IMG/VR virus record: IMGVR_UViG_3300029319_007889
Span: 1-46,168 of that record
Source of the DNA: a virus
Length of the DNA: 46,168 bases
Strand: one strand, 5' to 3'
Position 1 is the first letter of the stretch. Every line of letters begins with the position of its first letter. Of the stretch, positions 16,613 through 24,906 are shown in pieces. The notes under the pieces were generated by a model. It did no database searches. It worked only from the letters and a program-made list of their open reading frames with translations, and was not told where the DNA came from. The position numbers were made by a program, and so were the translations under genes.

Positions 16613-16869
16613 AAGAATGTACAAAAAAATGTTTAGAACACGATGTATCCTGTCCTATCGAGGATTGCCGGATGTGGATAGATTTTGATGAAGATCTTAA
16701 CTGCACCGAGATCGCTGTTGCGAAGAATGGCAGGATGACATTGCGCCAAGTATCTGAAAGGATTGGCGTTAGTTTCGTCAGAATTAAACAAATTGAAGAC
16801 AGTTTAAAAATAAAGTTGAAAAAAAAGATGAACAAATTCAATAAAATAAATAATTGCCTTTTACCGTAA
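16609..16869 (+). CDS. Small protein with sigma-region-4-like helix-turn-helix
   Basis: 86 residues, TTG start with AGGAGAA upstream. The N-terminus has CTKKCLEHDVSCPIEDCRMWIDF, a cysteine cluster that may bind zinc. Then comes MTLRQVSERIGVSFVRIKQIEDSLKIKL (in parts), which follows the helix-turn-helix of sigma70 region 4. It lacks other sigma domains, so it is more likely an accessory factor, perhaps for the phage promoter class seen here. Confidence 0.78.
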   Translation: MKECTKKCLEHDVSCPIEDCRMWIDFDEDLNCTEIAVAKNGRMTLRQVSERIGVSFVRIKQIEDSLKIKLKKKMNKFNKINNCLLP

Positions 16870-16921
16870 TAAACACTACTTATATTGAAAGCTATTTTTG
16901 TATTTTAAGGAGAACAAATCA

Positions 16922-17533
16922 ATGAGCAGCCGCAAACCACTATTGTCCGAGAACACAGTTAGACGCTTTATGAAGCTTGCTACACTGGACAACACCCTCG
17001 CCGAAAACTTTGTAGATACTCTGGAAGAAGAAGTGACAGAGGAAGCTACCGAGGAAACTGAGGCTCTCGAAGAGACCACAGAAGAGGAAGAAACTCTCGA
17101 AGAAACAGAGACAACCGAAGAGGATACTCTAGAAGAGGCCCCTGCTGAAGAAGTCAATGAAGAAACGGTAGAAATGGCTGAAGAGACCACCGAGGTGGCC
17201 GAAGAGATGCACGCCGAAGAAGAAGGCGAGGTCGATGCTGAGGTCGTTGAGAAGTTGGTCGCTGCTATTGCGGATGCTGTCAGTGACGTAACTGGCGTTG
17301 AGGTCGGCGTGGATGCTGGCGAAGAAGCCCCCGCTGAGGACGAGATGGATCTGGAAGATGAGGTTGCAGAAGAGGAGCCTGCCATGGGTCATGAGACAAT
17401 GGAAGAGACTGCCGCAGCTACAACCGAAGAGACCGAGACCCCCGCAGCCCCAAGCACTGATATCACCGAAGCTCTTTTGGATGAGATCACCCGCCGCGTT
17501 GCTGCTAGACTCGTTCGTGAAGCTAAGAAATAA
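16922..17533 (+). CDS. Very acidic scaffold-like protein
   Basis: 203 residues from ATG 16922 with AAGGAGA upstream. After a conserved-looking start (MSSRKPLLSENTVRRFMKLA) the middle is almost entirely Glu, Thr, Ala and Val, ending in the helix ITEALLDEITRRVAARLVREAKK (in parts). Acidic, low-complexity, alpha-helical proteins of this size are typical prohead core or scaffold components; the ClpP-like protease 0.8 kb downstream could remove it. Upstream lies ACTACTTA (16875-16882), a variant of the phage promoter motif; downstream lies a terminator. Confidence 0.8.
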   Translation: MSSRKPLLSENTVRRFMKLATLDNTLAENFVDTLEEEVTEEATEETEALEETTEEEETLEETETTEEDTLEEAPAEEVNEETVEMAEETTEVAEEMHAEEEGEVDAEVVEKLVAAIADAVSDVTGVEVGVDAGEEAPAEDEMDLEDEVAEEEPAMGHETMEETAAATTEETETPAAPSTDITEALLDEITRRVAARLVREAKK

Positions 17534-17551
17534 ACAAACTTACTAAAAAAA

Positions 17552-17593
17552 AGCGTTAATAGGCGATAACAATCTTATTAACGCTATTTTTTT
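17552..17593 (+). terminator. Rho-independent terminator
   Basis: AGCGTTAATA (17552-17561) pairs perfectly with TATTAACGCT (17576-17585) across a 14-base loop, followed by ATTTTTTT. It ends the scaffold-like gene transcript, directly before a new promoter. Confidence 0.88.
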
Positions 17594-17595
17594 GC

Positions 17596-17624
17596 TTGAC
17601 TAACCCCCCTTATCATGGTATGCT
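17596..17624 (+). promoter_or_regulatory. Sigma70 promoter with extended -10
   Basis: TTGACT (17596-17601), 17-base spacer, TATGCT (17619-17624) preceded by TGG (extended -10). The predicted start of transcription falls at or just before the ATG at 17632, so the transcript would be leaderless or nearly so. Confidence 0.78.
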
Positions 17625-17631
17625 ATAAAGC

Positions 17632-18027
17632 ATGGAACAAAACACAATAGATCTTATACAAACATTCCTTTGGTTCCTTGGCGGAGCCGTAACCTACAGA
17701 TTTTTATACACAGTACTTAACTTTGGACAACTTACCATTGTTTTTGAAGAGATGAATAAGAGAATTATAATGTTGGCATATCTTATGGATGGCGATATAG
17801 ACTTTATACGTAAGAAGAAGTACGAATATCTCAAAGAGGGAGGAATGGCCAAAAAAGAGTTACAGTTTATTAAAGAGTTGGATGAACGTATTGTAAGCAC
17901 TTGGAAGGATGGTATTGTCAAGAGGTTCTTCACAGTCTATCCGCCATCGATGTATCGTATTTTACAGTTTCACGATTGGGATAGCGCCGTCAAATACGCT
18001 GCAGAAAACATCAAAAAAGAAAGTTAA
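17632..18027 (+). CDS. Small membrane-anchored protein
   Basis: 131 residues, not recognised. One N-terminal membrane segment (IDLIQTFLWFLGGAVTYRFLY, residues about 6-26), then a cytoplasmic helix-rich part with FIRKKKYEYLKEGGMAKKELQF and an aromatic end. No Shine-Dalgarno; the promoter is directly upstream. Confidence 0.78.
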   Translation: MEQNTIDLIQTFLWFLGGAVTYRFLYTVLNFGQLTIVFEEMNKRIIMLAYLMDGDIDFIRKKKYEYLKEGGMAKKELQFIKELDERIVSTWKDGIVKRFFTVYPPSMYRILQFHDWDSAVKYAAENIKKES

Positions 18028-18051
18028 ACATTTTAGTAACTATATAACATT

Positions 18052-18354
18052 ATGGGACAAGAGATGATTCAAGCATATACCTGGAAAGAAGCATCAGAAG
18101 AGAAGGTTGACTACAAGGTTCAAGTTGAGATCTTGGGTGCAACAAAATGGACTCAAAACAAAGTTAAAAAGATGTTTAACGATTGGGTTCAATTTATCGA
18201 GGGCCACTCCCACAGAGAGAATAAGATTATCATTGGTTACAAGAGGCCATTCGAAAATGAGAAAGAATGGAAAAAGTGGGTCAAAGAGTTCCCCCACAGT
18301 GTTTATCAAATCAAGAAAAACGGAACAGCTAAGCTTCTAAAGAAAGGAAAATAA
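18052..18354 (+). CDS. Small hypothetical protein
   Basis: 100 residues, not recognised. Lys- and Trp-rich (KWTQNKVKKMF, EWKKWVKEF), probably alpha/beta. The upstream ACTATATA (18039-18046) is a variant of the phage promoter motif, five bases before the ATG. It ends directly against the ClpP-like gene. Confidence 0.72.
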   Translation: MGQEMIQAYTWKEASEEKVDYKVQVEILGATKWTQNKVKKMFNDWVQFIEGHSHRENKIIIGYKRPFENEKEWKKWVKEFPHSVYQIKKNGTAKLLKKGK

Positions 18355-19026
18355 ATGCCAAGAAAAAAAGCAGCAGAGGAGCAGTCATGGTCCTGCCCTA
18401 ATTGTGCTCCGCCTGAGGAGGAGGATGGCCTCGAAGAGGAGTTCGATTTGATGATGCTACCACAGATGCTACCCCCGGCGAAGCCAGAGATGCGAACGGT
18501 GGGCCTTTACGGAGATATCGGCGTAGAAAAAGGAATGGAGACGGTTTATTCACTCTTCGCTCTCAAGGACAGCGGCAAAGAGATTGACCTTGAGACGGAA
18601 GAAGTCAGTTATAAGCCAATTGAGATGATTATTTGCACCGGAGGTGGTGCCGCAACTGATATGTTTGCGATCTACGATACAATGAGGATTGTTCGCCAGG
18701 ATTGCGAGATCTCTACATTAGGAATCGGAGAGGTGATGTCCGCCGGCGTTTTAGTCCTCGCTTCAGGCACGAAGGGAAAGAGAAAGATTGGTGCAAACTG
18801 CCGCTTGATGCTACATAGTGTATCAGCAGGTCACCACGGTTCGCTCTTCACCTTAGAGAATGAGTTTGATGAATTTAAGTGGATGCAAGAGAGATATTTT
18901 GCAGCAATCGCTGCAGAAAGTAAATTAAAGAGTAGGCAAATTAAAAAGATCCTTGATCAAAAGGTGAACGTCTACTTTGATGCTGAACAGGCAGTAAAGT
19001 ATGGACTGGCTGACGAAATTATTTAA
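18355..19026 (+). CDS. ClpP-like serine protease (S14), possible prohead protease
   Basis: 223 residues. An N-terminal extension with CPNC is followed by the ClpP/crotonase core: VGLYGDIG, ICTGGGAATDMFAIYDTM (oxyanion region), catalytic Ser in GEVMSAGVLVLASG, catalytic His in RLMLHSVSAG, and the C-terminal Asp region in LDQKVNVYFDAEQAVKYGLAD. In phages S14 enzymes serve either as head-maturation proteases or as regulators. The nearby acidic scaffold-like gene favours head maturation, but no capsid gene is seen here. Confidence 0.85.
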   Translation: MPRKKAAEEQSWSCPNCAPPEEEDGLEEEFDLMMLPQMLPPAKPEMRTVGLYGDIGVEKGMETVYSLFALKDSGKEIDLETEEVSYKPIEMIICTGGGAATDMFAIYDTMRIVRQDCEISTLGIGEVMSAGVLVLASGTKGKRKIGANCRLMLHSVSAGHHGSLFTLENEFDEFKWMQERYFAAIAAESKLKSRQIKKILDQKVNVYFDAEQAVKYGLADEII

Positions 19027-19948
19027 TTGGATTGCAATGAAGTTTAAAGATATATTAAATTATAATCGTAAATCTGCGGAGGATAATGGGTGGGATCCGT
19101 CATGGTTTGGAACAACATCGTTTGATTCTGAACTTGTCAAGCAAGTGAAGATCTTCCAAAACCAACACAACCTTGAAGTTGATGGTATGGTTGGTCCCGC
19201 AACTTTTAGGCGCATTGAAACGAAGAGAGAGTCAGAAGTTGTTGAAGAGGAAGTTGTTGTGGCTGAAGATAGGGACCTAGTAGAACACATTGTCTGCAAT
19301 GGTGAAAAAGTCGCCATTGATTGGCATGCCGTAGTCACTATGGAAGAGAAGGGTGCCCTTGTTTTGCCTGAGAATTGTTATCGCGAACAAAAAAAGGAAC
19401 GTAAACCCTCTTTGATTGTAACTCATTGGGATGCAGCCCTATCCGCGTCCTCTTGCCACAGGATTCTAAAAAAGAGGAAGATCTCCTCTCACTTTGTCAT
19501 CGATAACGATGGCACAATCTATCAACTGATGGACACCAATCATATCGCTTGGCATGCAAAGGGTGTCAACAACATTAGCATTGGTGTCGACTTTAGTAAT
19601 GCATATTACCCTAAATATCAAAAATGGTACACCAAAAAGGGCTTTGGTCGCCGTCCGGTTCTTGACGATTCCGTTACTCACGGCTACAAGCACAAACCCC
19701 ATCTTGGTTATTACGAGGTTCAGCTAAATGCATATAAAGCCTTACTCAAGGCTCTTTGTGATCACTATGACATACCAAAAAGCTGCCCCACCGACGCTAT
19801 TAGCAAAAAGTTGATCACTGATGTCTACAAACCTGCCAAAGATGGCATGTATGAGGGTGTTGTGTGTCACTACCATCTTGCCCGCAAAAAGATTGACTGC
19901 GCTGGCCTGAAATTAGACGAAATTATTAAAGAACTTAACGAAAGTTAA
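19001..19948 (+). CDS. Peptidoglycan-binding N-acetylmuramoyl-L-alanine amidase (endolysin)
   Basis: 315 residues; the start at 19001 lies inside the ClpP-like gene, and ATG 19037 is an alternative (neither has a good ribosome site). Peptidoglycan-binding domain: VKIFQNQHNLEVDGMVGPATFRRIE (in pieces). Amidase_2 domain: zinc His in IVTHWDAA, SSHFVIDNDGTIYQLMDTNHIAWHA, SIGVDFSN, late His in VCHYHLARKKIDCAGL with the zinc Cys. It cleaves the sugar-peptide bond of the wall. No signal peptide, so a holin is needed; several small membrane proteins nearby are candidates. Confidence 0.92.
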   Translation: MDWLTKLFNWIAMKFKDILNYNRKSAEDNGWDPSWFGTTSFDSELVKQVKIFQNQHNLEVDGMVGPATFRRIETKRESEVVEEEVVVAEDRDLVEHIVCNGEKVAIDWHAVVTMEEKGALVLPENCYREQKKERKPSLIVTHWDAALSASSCHRILKKRKISSHFVIDNDGTIYQLMDTNHIAWHAKGVNNISIGVDFSNAYYPKYQKWYTKKGFGRRPVLDDSVTHGYKHKPHLGYYEVQLNAYKALLKALCDHYDIPKSCPTDAISKKLITDVYKPAKDGMYEGVVCHYHLARKKIDCAGLKLDEIIKELNES

Positions 19949-19962
19949 ATCTAATTACTATT

Positions 19963-21432
19963 ATGGAAAAAGATAAAGATTTAGACAACTTAGTTGAAGA
20001 CTTCTTCAATCCGAAGAAGAAAAGTGTGTCCCTAGATGAACTGGTACAGTTGATCGAAGAGGAAATGGATAATTTCAATCCCCTTTTAATAAAAGAGGAG
20101 CAAGTAAGGTTCAGCACAACCATCGCAATCCCAAGGCTAACGCCATCCGAGGCTTTTGGAGATCCAGCCTCTCAGAGTAGAGACGAAATCAACAAGATCT
20201 TTTCTGCCATCACTGGTGGACAGGATATCAAAGCTAGGATTGAGAGTATTAATAGATTTTTAAGTCCCGAGTCTGCAAAGAGGAAGAGATCTCCAAGAGT
20301 CATCATTAATATGATGATGATTGTCGAGGCACTCCAGGCTACGCTCAATGATTATAATGAGAGTGCTGCAGGGTTTGTATTTGAGGGTTTCATGGCCGCA
20401 CTAACTGGCGGCAAGCAAATCGCCGGCCGTGTCGCTGGTACGCTTCCCATTGAAGATTTTGTTGCCTTTTCTGAGTTTGGGTCCGACCAGCCCGTAAGCC
20501 TCAAGCTACTCAGCGGCAAGACTCCGGTCAAAGGCAGTTTTACAAATATCGTAGACTTCCTTCTCGTTCGAGGAGCCCCTGCAATCAAGTATTTGGTTGC
20601 TTATAAGTTGACTTCCTCAAAAACTGGTGTGGAGAAGTTGAACATCTTTGCTTTTGATATTACAAGAGAAAACTTTGTTGACTTTATCGTTGGGTCAGCC
20701 GGCGCAAGTCTTTTTAATCCCTACAGTGCAGCGGATGTTAAAGAGGTTATGAATGCTTTTGCGGCAGACCCCGAAGGCAATCTGCCAGAGGTTGCGAAAG
20801 TTATTACTAAACTTAGTGGATACCAGAGAGCCGGCCTTCTTAACAAGTATGTCGAGACGGGCGAGTTGCCCAGAGATAAGACTCCCGAAGAAGAAGAGAA
20901 AGAGTTGGCAGCAGCAGACGAGAGAAGTCAGGCTGCTTATTTGAGAACTCTGAAGACCAGCGATCCAGAAAGGTTTGACCAACTGATGGCGGCTAGGAAG
21001 GAGCGCAGAAAGCGTGAAAAAGAGCAAGCCAAGGCAATGAACGAAAGTTTGGATAATGGAGAGTCGACTCTGAATGAGGGCTTCCATTTCCTAGAAAAAT
21101 CCAGCCTTATCACTGAAGGATCGGAAAGTCAGTGGATGGCTAGCTTGGCACAGCTAGAGACAATGAGCGATGCCATCAATTGGCAGTCTTTTGGAGAGTT
21201 AGACCTTTCGCAGAGTAATATCAATGAGCTTACAGAGATTTACTCCGACATCTTAGGTGATCAATTGAGGACTTTGCTTGAGAACACGAAAGATCTGACA
21301 GAAAACATTGGCACCTATTATGCTGCCAAAAGAAGAAGCAAAGCTCAGGCGGCAGGTCGAGTCGCTGAAAAGAAGGCAGAAGATATCAAAACTGCTTTGG
21401 AAGAAGATCCCAGATATAAAGAAAAGCAATAA
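19963..21432 (+). CDS. Large phage protein of unknown function, possible nuclease-like core
   Basis: 489 residues, not recognised. Residues about 130-200 read AGFVFEGFMAALTGG, LPIEDFVAF, QPVSLKLLS: the order Glu, Asp, hydrophobic-Lys is like a PD-(D/E)XK nuclease core, offered only as a possibility. The C-terminal half is a charged coiled coil (EEEEKELAAADERSQ, RKERRKREKEQ) and carries several LNE|G, LITE|G and MNE|S triplets like T4-type maturation cleavage sites. It may be an internal head protein. ACTATT (19957-19962) abuts the ATG. Confidence 0.75.
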   Translation: MEKDKDLDNLVEDFFNPKKKSVSLDELVQLIEEEMDNFNPLLIKEEQVRFSTTIAIPRLTPSEAFGDPASQSRDEINKIFSAITGGQDIKARIESINRFLSPESAKRKRSPRVIINMMMIVEALQATLNDYNESAAGFVFEGFMAALTGGKQIAGRVAGTLPIEDFVAFSEFGSDQPVSLKLLSGKTPVKGSFTNIVDFLLVRGAPAIKYLVAYKLTSSKTGVEKLNIFAFDITRENFVDFIVGSAGASLFNPYSAADVKEVMNAFAADPEGNLPEVAKVITKLSGYQRAGLLNKYVETGELPRDKTPEEEEKELAAADERSQAAYLRTLKTSDPERFDQLMAARKERRKREKEQAKAMNESLDNGESTLNEGFHFLEKSSLITEGSESQWMASLAQLETMSDAINWQSFGELDLSQSNINELTEIYSDILGDQLRTLLENTKDLTENIGTYYAAKRRSKAQAAGRVAEKKAEDIKTALEEDPRYKEKQ

Positions 21433-21490
21433 AATATTTAAATCCCATTTACAGTTATGTTATTATTAAGACACCACTATAGGAGGATCT

Positions 21491-23059
21491 GTGTCAAAAA
21501 AATATAGTTCTAACCAAGAACTGCAACAGAAAATACTCAATGGAATCAACACGTTGGCCGATAATGTGGCCTCGACGTTGGGACCAAAGGGTAGGAATGT
21601 TATCATTCACCAAAAGGGTAAGCATCCTTTTATAACAAAAGATGGCGTTACGGTGGCACAATTTGTTAATTTAGAAGATCCATTTGAGAACGTCGGCGCA
21701 GAGATCATTAAACAAGCATCAGAACAAACAAACAACGACGCCGGCGACGGTACAACGACTGCCACAGTTTTGGCTCGTGCCATTTATGACCGAGCGCAAA
21801 AGTATCTACTTGCCGGGTCATCTCCGGTTGAGATCAAGAGAGGTATTGACAAAGCTGTCGAAGTAATCGTCAGAAATATAGAAGAATTGTCGAAGCCCAT
21901 CTCAAGCAAAGATGACATCGAGCACGTTGCTACAATTTCCGCCAATGGCGATAGAGCCATAGGAAACTTGGTTGCAACAGCCATTGACCAAGCGGGAAAG
22001 GATGGCTCTGTAACGATCGAGGAAGCAAGATCGGTAGATACTAGCCTAGAGATCGTAGAGGGCTTTAGATTTGATTCTGGGTACGCTGCTGGCGCATTTG
22101 TGAACAACGAGAGAAGAGGTGTCGTTCAATACGACGACCCGTTGTTCCTAATTTGTGATACTAAGATTGAAACAGTGGAAGAAATCCTTCCAGTTCTTGA
22201 AGTCGTCGCCCGAGAAGGCCGCCCGTTCGTTATTGTTGCTGAAGAGATAGAAGGGCAAGCCTTGGCTGCGTTGATTATGAACGCTGTCCGTGGAACTATG
22301 CAGGTCGCAGCGGCTAAAGCTCCAAGATACGGAGAGGAAAGGAGAAACATCCTTAAAGACTTGGCGCTAGCGACTGGAGCAGCCTTTGTCTCCAGAGAAT
22401 CAAGACTTGAAATGAAAGATGTCAAGCTAGAACACCTGGGGACATCTAAGTCAGTTGAAATTTCCAAGAATCTGACCACCATTGTCGATGGCGCTGGTGA
22501 TTATGAAATGATCGATGAGAGAATCCAGATACTTAAAGATGAACTGAAGGAAACAGAAGATCTTAAAGAATGCGAAAGAGTTCAGGAGAGGATCACCAGG
22601 CTTCTTAGTGGTGTCGCAATCATCAAGGTCGGCGCAGCTACACAAGTCGAGATGATAGAAAAGAAGCACCGCATTGAAGACGCGCTAGAGGCCGTTCGGT
22701 CTGCACAGCTAGAAGGAGTTGTACCTGGCGGAGGAGTGGCATTGATACGATCAACTGCTAACCTACAAGTAGCAACAGATAATGAAATTGAGAGAATGGG
22801 CGTTGATATTGTTTTGGACGCCGCTACAGAGCCTCTTCGGCAAATGGCAACAAATGCTGGCGAGAGCCCTGACTTGATAGTTTCTGCCGTTTCGGAGGAA
22901 GAAGGTGCGAGAGGGTATGACTACTACACCGGTGAAATTGTTGACATGTTCGAGACAGGAGTCCTAGACCCTGCCAAGGTGACCCGCTGCGCATTGCAAA
23001 ATGCCGCTTCGGTCGCCGGAACTTTAATTACAACAAATCACGCTATTGTAGAAAAGTAA
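21491..23059 (+). CDS. groEL: Phage-encoded GroEL chaperonin
   Basis: 522 residues, GTG start with AGGAGGA upstream. Seen: STLGPKGRNVI, ITKDGVTVAQ, the ATPase motif NDAGDGTTTATVLA (catalytic Asp kept), the apical domain DSGYAAGAFVN, EEIEGQALAALIMN, and GVVPGGGVALI. The equatorial, intermediate and apical domains are all present. The usual GGM-repeat tail is absent; the protein ends NHAIVEK. A phage GroEL probably folds its own capsid or enzymes, alone or with the GroES-like gene at 2452. Confidence 0.96.
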   Translation: MSKKYSSNQELQQKILNGINTLADNVASTLGPKGRNVIIHQKGKHPFITKDGVTVAQFVNLEDPFENVGAEIIKQASEQTNNDAGDGTTTATVLARAIYDRAQKYLLAGSSPVEIKRGIDKAVEVIVRNIEELSKPISSKDDIEHVATISANGDRAIGNLVATAIDQAGKDGSVTIEEARSVDTSLEIVEGFRFDSGYAAGAFVNNERRGVVQYDDPLFLICDTKIETVEEILPVLEVVAREGRPFVIVAEEIEGQALAALIMNAVRGTMQVAAAKAPRYGEERRNILKDLALATGAAFVSRESRLEMKDVKLEHLGTSKSVEISKNLTTIVDGAGDYEMIDERIQILKDELKETEDLKECERVQERITRLLSGVAIIKVGAATQVEMIEKKHRIEDALEAVRSAQLEGVVPGGGVALIRSTANLQVATDNEIERMGVDIVLDAATEPLRQMATNAGESPDLIVSAVSEEEGARGYDYYTGEIVDMFETGVLDPAKVTRCALQNAASVAGTLITTNHAIVEK

Positions 23060-23075
23060 ACTACTTAATTGTGAT

Positions 23076-23366
23076 ATGGAAGATAACACTACCAACACTC
23101 TGATAGAGATAAGGGGTCAAATTCAACACATTGTTGATGGCATTGACACCATCAAGGAAAAGCAGATTCTTTTGGCCGAGGACATTTCTAGGATCAAGGA
23201 GGCAGTATACCATCCGGACGTGGGGTTATACGCTCGCCTTAGAGAACTTGACACTAGGCTTAAAACAATGGAAAGTTTCAGGACAAATACCACTAGGTTT
23301 ATGTGGATAGTTGTTGTCGCTGGGGTATCTATGTTTTTTGCAATATTTCAGAAACAAATAATGTAA
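23076..23366 (+). CDS. Coiled-coil protein with C-terminal membrane anchor
   Basis: 96 residues. A long amphipathic region (IRGQIQHIVDGIDTIKEKQ, LAEDISRIKEAV, RLRELDTRLKTME) ends in one membrane segment (MWIVVVAGVSMFFAIF). This tail-anchored layout resembles some phage holin- or spanin-associated proteins. ACTACTTA (23060-23067), a phage-promoter variant, lies eight bases before the ATG. Confidence 0.72.
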   Translation: MEDNTTNTLIEIRGQIQHIVDGIDTIKEKQILLAEDISRIKEAVYHPDVGLYARLRELDTRLKTMESFRTNTTRFMWIVVVAGVSMFFAIFQKQIM

Positions 23367-23375
23367 TAATATTCC

Positions 23376-23404
23376 TTGACTCAACCCACCACTTTTGTTA
23401 TAAT
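23376..23404 (+). promoter_or_regulatory. Sigma70 consensus promoter
   Basis: TTGACT (23376-23381), 17-base spacer, TATAAT (23399-23404). Transcription should start near 23411, where an ATG opens an eight-codon frame (MNRRNYEA, 23411-23437) that overlaps the start of the real gene at 23427 and contains its AGGAG. Confidence 0.85.
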
Positions 23405-23426
23405 TAAAACATGAATAGGAGAAACT

Positions 23427-23744
23427 ATGAAGCTTAAGATAAGTGAAACCATAGACGCATCAGAGCTTTCCTCTAGGTTGGAGCAGATGGTCGATGAGGT
23501 GAAGAATAAGTTGGTATCTCAAGTTGTTCTTTGTGAAAAAACAAAGGGCGACATTAGATTCGTTGTAGAGAGGCCAGATAAGGCCGGAAGAAATGCAGTC
23601 ACAAATATTAACTTATTGCGACAGGCGATTTTCGATGCAGATCTTAAGTTGGAAGACGTGTTGATGATATTAGATGGATACAACCAAATTCTAGATAACA
23701 AGAAGAAGCAACAGGAGGAAGAAAGTGGTAGTCAAGCTGATTGA
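23427..23744 (+). CDS. Small hypothetical protein
   Basis: 105 residues, not recognised. Helical, charged, with an acidic Gln/Glu-rich tail (QEEESGSQAD). ATG has AGGAGAAAC upstream. First gene of a four-gene unit (23427, 23725, 24030, 24470) under a consensus promoter, suggesting an early role. Confidence 0.75.
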   Translation: MKLKISETIDASELSSRLEQMVDEVKNKLVSQVVLCEKTKGDIRFVVERPDKAGRNAVTNINLLRQAIFDADLKLEDVLMILDGYNQILDNKKKQQEEESGSQAD

Positions 23745-24027
23745 AGTGGTGGAGAGACGCTCAGCGAGTAGCACCTATGACATGACGTATAGCTACTCTC
23801 TTCGTGAAGTTTTCGTTAATCCAGACCAAGTTGTTTGTTTGCGAGAAGATGCACGAATGAAACAGAGCCTCAACGAGGGCAAGCTACCGGCCGAGCTAAG
23901 TTCAGCGCAGCAGTTTACAAAAATACACATGAACAGAGGAAACAGCGGATTGGATATTGTGGTGGTTGGCCCTCCCCATATAATTGAAGAGAAGATTTTT
24001 AAAACCAAACAACTATTAAAGGGATAA
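23725..24027 (+). CDS. Small hypothetical protein
   Basis: 100 residues, GTG start (AGGAGGAAGAAA upstream) overlapping the previous gene by 20 bases. Features SLREVFVNPDQVVCLRED and a Leu/Gly-rich strand end GLDIVVVGPPHIIEEK. Mixed alpha/beta, no known motif. Confidence 0.73.
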   Translation: MVVKLIEVVERRSASSTYDMTYSYSLREVFVNPDQVVCLREDARMKQSLNEGKLPAELSSAQQFTKIHMNRGNSGLDIVVVGPPHIIEEKIFKTKQLLKG

Positions 24028-24029
24028 AA

Positions 24030-24473
24030 ATGAAGCCTATTGAATGCACTCTCAAGGTTCTTGAGCAAGAAGATAACAAGCCGAAAGTTGGCCGTTATAT
24101 GAGTACATGGTACACGAACATGGATCAGATTGGCAAGAAGAAATTTCCTGTAGCTTTGAGGATCGAAGCAGACTTTGATGCACTTGTGGAACAGGGAATG
24201 GATGTCGAAGAGATTGCGCTTGGGTGTGTGGAGTTTTTAAACATCATAAAGCAACCAAAGCGAGGCCGTCGACGTAAGAAGTCGGACTATGGAAAGTTGG
24301 AGCTTTATTTCGAAAAGATCCCAAAGTGGCTTCGAGAAAAGAAGCGAGGTGGCAAGAAGGAGTCGGCCCGAGCAAAACTGGTAGAGTCAGAAGAAGGTAA
24401 GTATCTTGAGGTTATTGTATCGACTGACAACAGCAAGGTCAGAAAGTTTGCTGGAAGCGCACTTAAAAGATGA
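24030..24473 (+). CDS. Basic hypothetical protein
   Basis: 147 residues. Central KQPKRGRRRKKSDYG and EKKRGGKKESARAK stretches make it strongly basic, consistent with nucleic-acid binding. No recognised fold. Two bases after the previous stop. Confidence 0.74.
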   Translation: MKPIECTLKVLEQEDNKPKVGRYMSTWYTNMDQIGKKKFPVALRIEADFDALVEQGMDVEEIALGCVEFLNIIKQPKRGRRRKKSDYGKLELYFEKIPKWLREKKRGGKKESARAKLVESEEGKYLEVIVSTDNSKVRKFAGSALKR

Positions 24474-24808
24474 CAGCCAAGCGTGATATCAGGCTTCCTG
24501 CTCGCCGCTTATTGGAAAGCATACAAACCAAATGCGAACAGACTCGAAATACGACGAAGAATCTTATTTTAGATTACGTTGATAAGCCTGTTTGGCTCAC
24601 CACCCCCATGCCTTATCTCATGGAGATATATGCATTTTGCATAGAAGTAGATACGAAGATACAAGAATATATGTACGATGCCCAACCTGGAGACGAAGTT
24701 TTGCTGAGTGCAAAAGACATTGAACATGTTGATTTGTTTGTTCGCTCTATAAACTCCTCTCATAGACATTTGAGAGATAAATATAACATTTCTTTAACGC
24801 TGCATTAA
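24470..24808 (+). CDS. Small hypothetical protein
   Basis: 112 residues, ATGA overlap with the previous gene. Helical, with RLPARRLLESIQTK and HVDLFVRSINSSHRHLRDKY. No motif recognised. Last gene before the hsp20 promoter. Confidence 0.72.
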   Translation: MTAKRDIRLPARRLLESIQTKCEQTRNTTKNLILDYVDKPVWLTTPMPYLMEIYAFCIEVDTKIQEYMYDAQPGDEVLLSAKDIEHVDLFVRSINSSHRHLRDKYNISLTLH

Positions 24809-24826
24809 CTTTTTTTAAAAAAACCC

Positions 24827-24854
24827 TTGACATACTGTTTACAGTTCTTATATT
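24827..24854 (+). promoter_or_regulatory. Sigma70-type promoter for hsp20
   Basis: TTGACA (24827-24832), 16-base spacer, TATATT (24849-24854). The leader that follows holds a perfect 12-base palindrome, GTCCCGAGGGAC (24861-24872), then AGGAGG before the ATG. Confidence 0.75.
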
Positions 24855-24906
24855 ATAATTGTCCCGAGGGACTGTGAGAATTGGATAAACATAGGAGGAA
24901 ATATAA

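Noticed and set aside
16876-17385. Ser-rich minus-strand frame
   Set aside because: It is the reverse complement of the Glu-rich scaffold-like gene.
24861-24872. RNA thermometer in the hsp20 leader
   Set aside because: The palindrome is short and does not pair with the AGGAGG; no ROSE-like or U-rich fourU element seen.
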